From Bacillota bacterium (GTDB taxonomy: Bacteria; Bacillota; Clostridia; Oscillospirales; Ruminococcaceae), in the NCBI GenBank assembly GCA_023421245.1, contig JAEZTV010000034.1, forward strand, positions 207,057 to 271,056: 64,000 bases of DNA, read 5' to 3'. Of the stretch, positions 60,507-64,000 are shown in pieces. The first letter of the stretch is position 1. The number at the start of each line of letters is the position of its first letter. The notes under the pieces were generated by a model. That model had not been told where the DNA came from. It saw only the letters and a program-made list of their open reading frames with translations, and did not search any database. The position numbers were made by a program, and so were the translations under genes.

Positions 60507-61889
60507 TTACATCTGCATTTCAAAATCGTGTCCGCTGTGGTCATCTTCCTTTTGACCGACCGCTAACTTTCTCTTTTTACCGGTATGCTGCTGCGGTTTT
60601 GTGGTGGCATCCTTTAGGGGAACAGGGTTATCCAGCCGTTCCAAAGAGCGTCCCAGCTGAACCACACTGCCGCCAATGCCAACAAGGTCAAGGGAATGAT
60701 GATCCATAGTGGCGTCCATGTCAGGTGCGGTAGGCGCGGCTTCGGCAGAGAAAAAGATTTCTCTTTCTGATTCCCAGCCGGTGACACCACCTGCTGTATC
60801 TGCAACAAACTCTTGCTGATTTGCTCCAGCCGTGCCTGCGAGGGTAGACTGTTCAGTTTGGTTTTGATGCTGTAGAGCTGCTGTTGTAAGGTTTTTTGCT
60901 GTTTCTCCAAGTTCTCGATTCCATCCCAAATCAGCCCTTGATTGTAGAACAGGTTGTCCAGCTTCTCCTGTGTCAGAGGACAAGACGGGCTGTTCTGCAA
61001 TGGCTGCTGGAGAATCGGTTCGACTGGCTGCGAGCCTACGTTCCGCTGCTTCAATTCTTCTAAGCTCAAATTCACGCTCCATCATCTCCTTTAAATAGCG
61101 GTTGTCATGGAGCTTGATATCCCGGCAGGACATGGTGTTTGGGCAGGTATAGGTGATATATTTTCTGTTCTCTGTCCATTTTACCGCGTAGCCTTTTCGC
61201 TCCATATTCTTGATAAAATCTGCTTTTGTGCCGCTGGTTTTCATAGCAAAATCAATTGCGTTCATCAAGGAAAATTTCCAACTCTGCCCCTTGGCGGCGG
61301 CACGGTATTCCCGAGAAGCAAGGCTTTTCGATTTACCGCCTGAGTATGGAGCAAGGGTAGTGAGTCCATATTGCTGACAAATGCGGTCGGAGTATGCCCG
61401 AAGCTTCAGTAGTGTTTTTGGGCCTTGGTGCAATTTCTTTCCGGTTTTAAAGCTGACTGAATTAATAATAAAGTGGGAGTGCAGATGCTCATTATCTACG
61501 TGAGTGGCGATAATCACTTCAAAATCGGGGTAATTATCCTCCGCAAATTTAACAGCAATCTCATGTGCGGTTTTGGGTGAAATGGTTTCGCCGTCCTTAA
61601 AGGCTTGGTCGTAGTGATAAAACATGGTTTGGTCAGCTTTTTTAAAGCTGTTTTTGGTTGCCATGAATTCTTGAAAGGCTGTTTCGGGACAGCAGTCCTT
61701 TCCGGAGATTAAGCGGATACAGCCGATCTTATCCGCATCCTCGGAATAGGTTTGGTAGTTGACAGTGTGGTCACAATTGAATTTCTCCGGTTCGATGCAC
61801 ACCTTGAAATCCTGCAAAATATATTCAATTTCATTTCGCATGGAGAAGGCATTTTGCTTTTTACAGGGGATGAAGTTAACCGTTGCCAT
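60507..61889 (-). CDS. relaxase/mobilization nuclease (MOBP type)
   Basis: The 460-residue protein has an N-terminal relaxase domain: an early Tyr in EIEYILQDF (residue 22) and the three-His metal site ATHVDNEHLHSHFIINSVSF near residue 125. A basic DNA-contact region (SGTKADFIKNMERKGYAVKW) follows up to about residue 265. From residue 270 on the chain is low-complexity (Ala, Gln, Ser, Thr), exactly where a second frame is open. It nicks oriT and covalently leads the strand during conjugation. Its ATG overlaps the mobC stop (TAATG). Confidence 0.92.
   Translation of the reverse strand: MATVNFIPCKKQNAFSMRNEIEYILQDFKVCIEPEKFNCDHTVNYQTYSEDADKIGCIRLISGKDCCPETAFQEFMATKNSFKKADQTMFYHYDQAFKDGETISPKTAHEIAVKFAEDNYPDFEVIIATHVDNEHLHSHFIINSVSFKTGKKLHQGPKTLLKLRAYSDRICQQYGLTTLAPYSGGKSKSLASREYRAAAKGQSWKFSLMNAIDFAMKTSGTKADFIKNMERKGYAVKWTENRKYITYTCPNTMSCRDIKLHDNRYLKEMMEREFELRRIEAAERRLAASRTDSPAAIAEQPVLSSDTGEAGQPVLQSRADLGWNRELGETAKNLTTAALQHQNQTEQSTLAGTAGANQQEFVADTAGGVTGWESEREIFFSAEAAPTAPDMDATMDHHSLDLVGIGGSVVQLGRSLERLDNPVPLKDATTKPQQHTGKKRKLAVGQKEDDHSGHDFEMQM
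60614..61075 (-). CDS. overprinted MobB-like protein nested in the relaxase gene
   Basis: This 153-residue frame lies entirely inside the relaxase gene in another frame (opposite relaxase residues 272-425). Its product looks real: residues 30-90 are a Leu/Gln-rich coiled coil (LDNLFYNQGLIWDGIENLEK, LARLEQISKSLLQIQ-type heptads). A Pro/Lys linker and one strong C-terminal membrane helix (WTPLWIIIPLTLLALAAVWF) follow. The start is GTG 61075 with AAAGGAG about ten bases upstream. Nested MobB genes within mobA of ColE1 and RSF1010 plasmids have comparable architecture and stabilise the relaxosome at the membrane. Confidence 0.65.
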   Translation of the reverse strand: MNLSLEELKQRNVGSQPVEPILQQPLQNSPSCPLTQEKLDNLFYNQGLIWDGIENLEKQQKTLQQQLYSIKTKLNSLPSQARLEQISKSLLQIQQVVSPAGNQKEKSFSLPKPRLPHLTWTPLWIIIPLTLLALAAVWFSWDALWNGWITLFP

Positions 61890-62194
61890 TACCGATTCAC
61901 CTCGCAAAGAGCAGACAGCTTTTCATAGATGTCGCTTAGCTGCGCCTTGGTGTCTGCAAGATAAACAGCATCCACTTTTCCCATATTGGCAAGAGTGGTA
62001 AGCTGATTAAGATTTCTGCCGATAGCTTTCATCTCGCTGATAAGCTCCTGAATGCCGTCTACTAAAACGATTTCCTTATCGGTTATGGCTCGTTCTAAAA
62101 ATTCCGTCATGGTAACCCTGCCACGATTGGCTTTTCGTTTCAGGGTTTGATAGGTGCTTTCGCTGATGCGAAAGGCAAAGGGTTTCTTTTTCAT
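61889..62194 (-). CDS. mobC: MobC-like relaxosome accessory protein
   Basis: The 101-residue protein starts MKKKPFAFRISESTYQTLKR, a ribbon-helix-helix DNA-binding unit, followed by the MobC helix ISEMKAIGRNLNQLTTLAN. It binds oriT and assists the relaxase in strand opening. AAGGAGA precedes ATG 62194; 40 upstream codons run back through the putative oriT and are excluded. It overlaps the relaxase start. Confidence 0.9.
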   Translation of the reverse strand: MKKKPFAFRISESTYQTLKRKANRGRVTMTEFLERAITDKEIVLVDGIQELISEMKAIGRNLNQLTTLANMGKVDAVYLADTKAQLSDIYEKLSALCEVNR

Positions 62195-62220
62195 TGTCGG
62201 TTCTCCTTTCGATTCTGATT

Positions 62221-62322
62221 GCGCCAACGGCGCTCTATAAAGTGGGGCCTGGGGCTTCTGCCCCGAGCGAGCTGTGTCGGGCGTATAGCCCGACGCTCTG
62301 CTCGCCTCACCCAACGGGTGAG
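62221..62322. other. candidate origin of transfer (oriT)
   Basis: Upstream of mobC lie four perfect inverted repeats in about 100 bases: GCGCC-AAC-GGCGC (62221), GGGGC-TTCT-GCCCC (62251), GTCGGGC-GTATA-GCCCGAC (62276) and CTCACCC-AAC-GGGTGAG (62306). A GAGC-rich outer stem surrounds the third. Position next to mobC and hairpin density suit an oriT; no nic consensus is claimed. Confidence 0.45.
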
Positions 62323-62422
62323 AAATCGCAACCGAAGCTCCTACGTTTTATCGAAAACAAGTGCAATCCGAAGTTGTCCGCAACAGTGGCTCAATTTGCT
62401 GGTTTACTCGGGTTAGGTGGAG

Positions 62423-63523
62423 TTATGCCATTCCACCGCCAATCTCGCCACACAGGGGCGAATAGGGGGCAACGGCGGCGAGATCACTGTTCTGTGACGG
62501 TGCTGACGGCAAAGACGGTAAATTTGGGGGGCGTGATGCTACCGTCATATCGTCATTGCCGTCATAGCAGAGAGTGAACTCTCGTCGCTCAAAAGTCCTG
62601 TTCTCGGAATAATGAATTCTATTTCTACCCAGATACTCCATGTGCTTAATGATTCTCTTCTTCAGAATTGCGGGGCTGCAATCCAGATTCAAGTTTTCTA
62701 TCAGCTCGGTTGCCGTCCCGGTGAAGCTGCCTGCCGATTTTATAAAATCACAGAGAAGAAAAATTTCATCCGGTATGATCAGCTGCTCCATTTCAATCGG
62801 TTCCAGCAGCTCCCATACAAAATTATTTTTGTTGAACTCCAAGAACAGTTCCCGCCCCTCGATATCTCTGCCGGTGCAAATAAGCGTTGCGGTATTTTCC
62901 GTTCGCTTGTCTTTTTGCAGTACAAAGTTTGTATCAGCACCGCCTGCAATGCCGCTGGTTCCCGAAATCATATTGAGCGGATCAGCATCACTTGTTTTTC
63001 GAAGATGATGTATGAGCAGGATGGCAAGATGGTGACGGTCCGCAATTTGCTTCAGTGCGCTGATGTCATCATAATCGGAGGCATAGGGATTGACATTTGC
63101 GGAAACGGTTTTGCGAACCTTTTGCAGGGTGTCAATCACAATCAATCCTATGTCGGGATGCTCTTTGATAAAGCTTTCAATTTGGTTTTCCAGACCATGG
63201 CCGATAGTATCGCTCATAATGGCAAAGTGAAGTGTCGCCGGTGCTTCATCGGTAATTTCAAACAGCCTGCTTTGGATACGGGCGAAGCTGTCCTCTAAGC
63301 AGAGATACAGGACTTCGCTTTTTAGCGTTTCAAATTCCCATACCTTTTCACCCTTTGCCACCTGCAAGCAGATCCACAGGGCTAACCAGCTCTTGCCGAT
63401 TTTTGGTGAGCCTGCAAGCACATGCAGTCCTTCGGGTAGCAGACCGCTGACAATAAATTTCAGCGGCTCCATGGGTGTGGTCATCAAGGTTTCCGCATCC
63501 ATGGTTTCTAACTTTTTTGACAT
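62423..63523 (-). CDS. RepA-like AAA family ATPase of the mobile element
   Basis: The 366-residue RecA-fold ATPase has Walker A LAGSPKIGKSW near residue 37 and Walker B IGLIVIDTLQKVRK near residue 125. ILLIHHLRKTSDADPLNMISG follows near residue 170, as in AAA_25/RepA hexameric helicase-like proteins of plasmids and IMEs. A C-terminal helical region and a Pro/Ser-rich tail (residues 325-366) complete it. It probably supports element replication or maintenance. GAGGAGGAA precedes the ATG. Confidence 0.87.
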   Translation of the reverse strand: MSKKLETMDAETLMTTPMEPLKFIVSGLLPEGLHVLAGSPKIGKSWLALWICLQVAKGEKVWEFETLKSEVLYLCLEDSFARIQSRLFEITDEAPATLHFAIMSDTIGHGLENQIESFIKEHPDIGLIVIDTLQKVRKTVSANVNPYASDYDDISALKQIADRHHLAILLIHHLRKTSDADPLNMISGTSGIAGGADTNFVLQKDKRTENTATLICTGRDIEGRELFLEFNKNNFVWELLEPIEMEQLIIPDEIFLLCDFIKSAGSFTGTATELIENLNLDCSPAILKKRIIKHMEYLGRNRIHYSENRTFERREFTLCYDGNDDMTVASRPPNLPSLPSAPSQNSDLAAVAPYSPLCGEIGGGMA

Positions 63524-63574
63524 TTGCGATTCCTCCTCTTAATTCAATTTGCTTTGAGATATGCAATAAATCGA

Positions 63575-64000
63575 ATGTTGAAAACTTCTATTCCTTGTGA
63601 TACCATTGTCCTATATCCAGAAACAGAAATACACAGCGAATCGCAGAAACGCTGGTTTGAGGAAAATCGATTATTTGCGAGAGGAGTGCCTATGGAACAG
63701 TACCCACTGATTAAAATTTTCGAGGGAAGTGACAAGCTGATTTACTCCATGGCTTACGCCTATCCGGACAAGGTGACTCAGTACGCGCAAAAGTTTATTG
63801 GCAATGGGCTAATTGAATTTGTAGAAATGGATTTCGAAGAATACACAACACTGCTCACTGAAACGAAGTCCATTCCGCTCACTATGGCGAACTATCAGAC
63901 AATCAGAAGCAAAATATTTGATGTTGCCGAAACTATTGCGGGCAAGCACCGCTATGTCTATTTCTTCTTGGTGGGCTTGCTGAACAACATTCTGAAAGAA
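63575..64000 (+). CDS. unrecognised protein, 3' end outside window
   Basis: An open frame runs to the right edge. From ATG 63575 it reads MLKTSIPCDTIVLYPETEIH; a second ATG at 63692 (MEQYPLIKIFEGSDKLIYSM) has a strong GAGAGGAG seven bases upstream and may be the true start. The upstream part also looks coding, and the frame stays open back to at least 63539. Mixed alpha/beta composition, no motif recognised. It diverges from the element ATPase gene and could be element cargo or the flanking host gene. Confidence 0.55.
   Translation, partial: MLKTSIPCDTIVLYPETEIHSESQKRWFEENRLFARGVPMEQYPLIKIFEGSDKLIYSMAYAYPDKVTQYAQKFIGNGLIEFVEMDFEEYTTLLTETKSIPLTMANYQTIRSKIFDVAETIAGKHRYVYFFLVGLLNNILKE

Larger units (their letters stand above)
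58418..63523 (-). mobile_element. integrative mobilizable element (left end near 58.4 kb; right end uncertain)
   Basis: The set large serine recombinase, small ORF, relaxase, MobC and RepA-like ATPase is the standard core of IMEs in Clostridia. All genes face left. No T4SS or coupling protein is present, so transfer would depend on a helper element. The attachment core was not identified; the right end may lie near 63540 or beyond the window. Confidence 0.8.

Noticed and set aside
62336..62420. CRISPR-like or integron-like repeats near the IME
   Set aside because: The inverted repeats differ from one another and have no regular spacing; an oriT-type arrangement fits better.

Overview
The window looks like chromosomal DNA of an endospore-forming, anaerobic, low-GC Gram-positive bacterium (class Clostridia, probably an Oscillospirales-type genome). 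This is inferred from gene content only: sporulation sigma factor G, SpoIIIE/FtsK, a SpoVB-like flippase, a PdaB-like deacetylase, TepA/YlzJ, HemZ, CdaA/CdaR, Rex and many SD-led TTG/GTG starts. Base composition is near 50% G+C by eye. I saw no rRNA or tRNA gene.

Layout. Positions 1-20029 are almost all minus strand: a flippase cut by the window edge, then (read right to left) LacI regulator and GH113 mannanase-like enzyme; PdaB-like deacetylase; ispD-ispF; DUF3343 Se/S-carrier-like protein with an EF2568-type cysteine desulfurase; cdaA-cdaR (c-di-AMP); a COG2509 flavoprotein; and a housekeeping cluster recJ-rel-dtd-MBL hydrolase-hemZ-uridine kinase. From 20.3 to 27.5 kb come lemA-htpX, a lipoprotein, a DUF2752 protein, glyA, rarA and an alpha/beta hydrolase. 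From 27.5 to 39.2 kb lie an FkbM methyltransferase, a PadR/HAAS pair, a GH94-like phosphorylase, a ComEC-type hydrolase with DUF3006, spoIIIE, uppP, ylzJ and tepA. The region 39.8-43.7 kb is an acn-icd-rex operon (2-oxoglutarate supply and NADH sensing). From 44 to 57.6 kb are a Usp-like protein, a lipase-like hydrolase, DUF1540, a PRK06851-like protein without an intact P-loop, a GT4 glycosyltransferase, a second COG2509 flavoprotein, sigG, a MacB/FtsX-type ABC exporter with a divergent PadR regulator, a lipoprotein and a frameshifted M23 peptidase.

From about 58.4 kb to at least 63.5 kb lies an integrative mobilizable element: large serine recombinase, small protein, MOBP-type relaxase, MobC and a RepA-like ATPase. 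The relaxase gene appears to contain a second, overprinted gene for a coiled-coil plus membrane-anchor protein, resembling the nested MobB genes of some mobilizable plasmids.

The most unusual non-coding structure is a dispersed repeat (16616-16990 and 23221-23423) made of tandem short-loop perfect hairpins bordered by copies of TATTATACCATAAA. Where the two copies differ, the changes sit mainly in loops and spacers while stems are kept or stay pairable.
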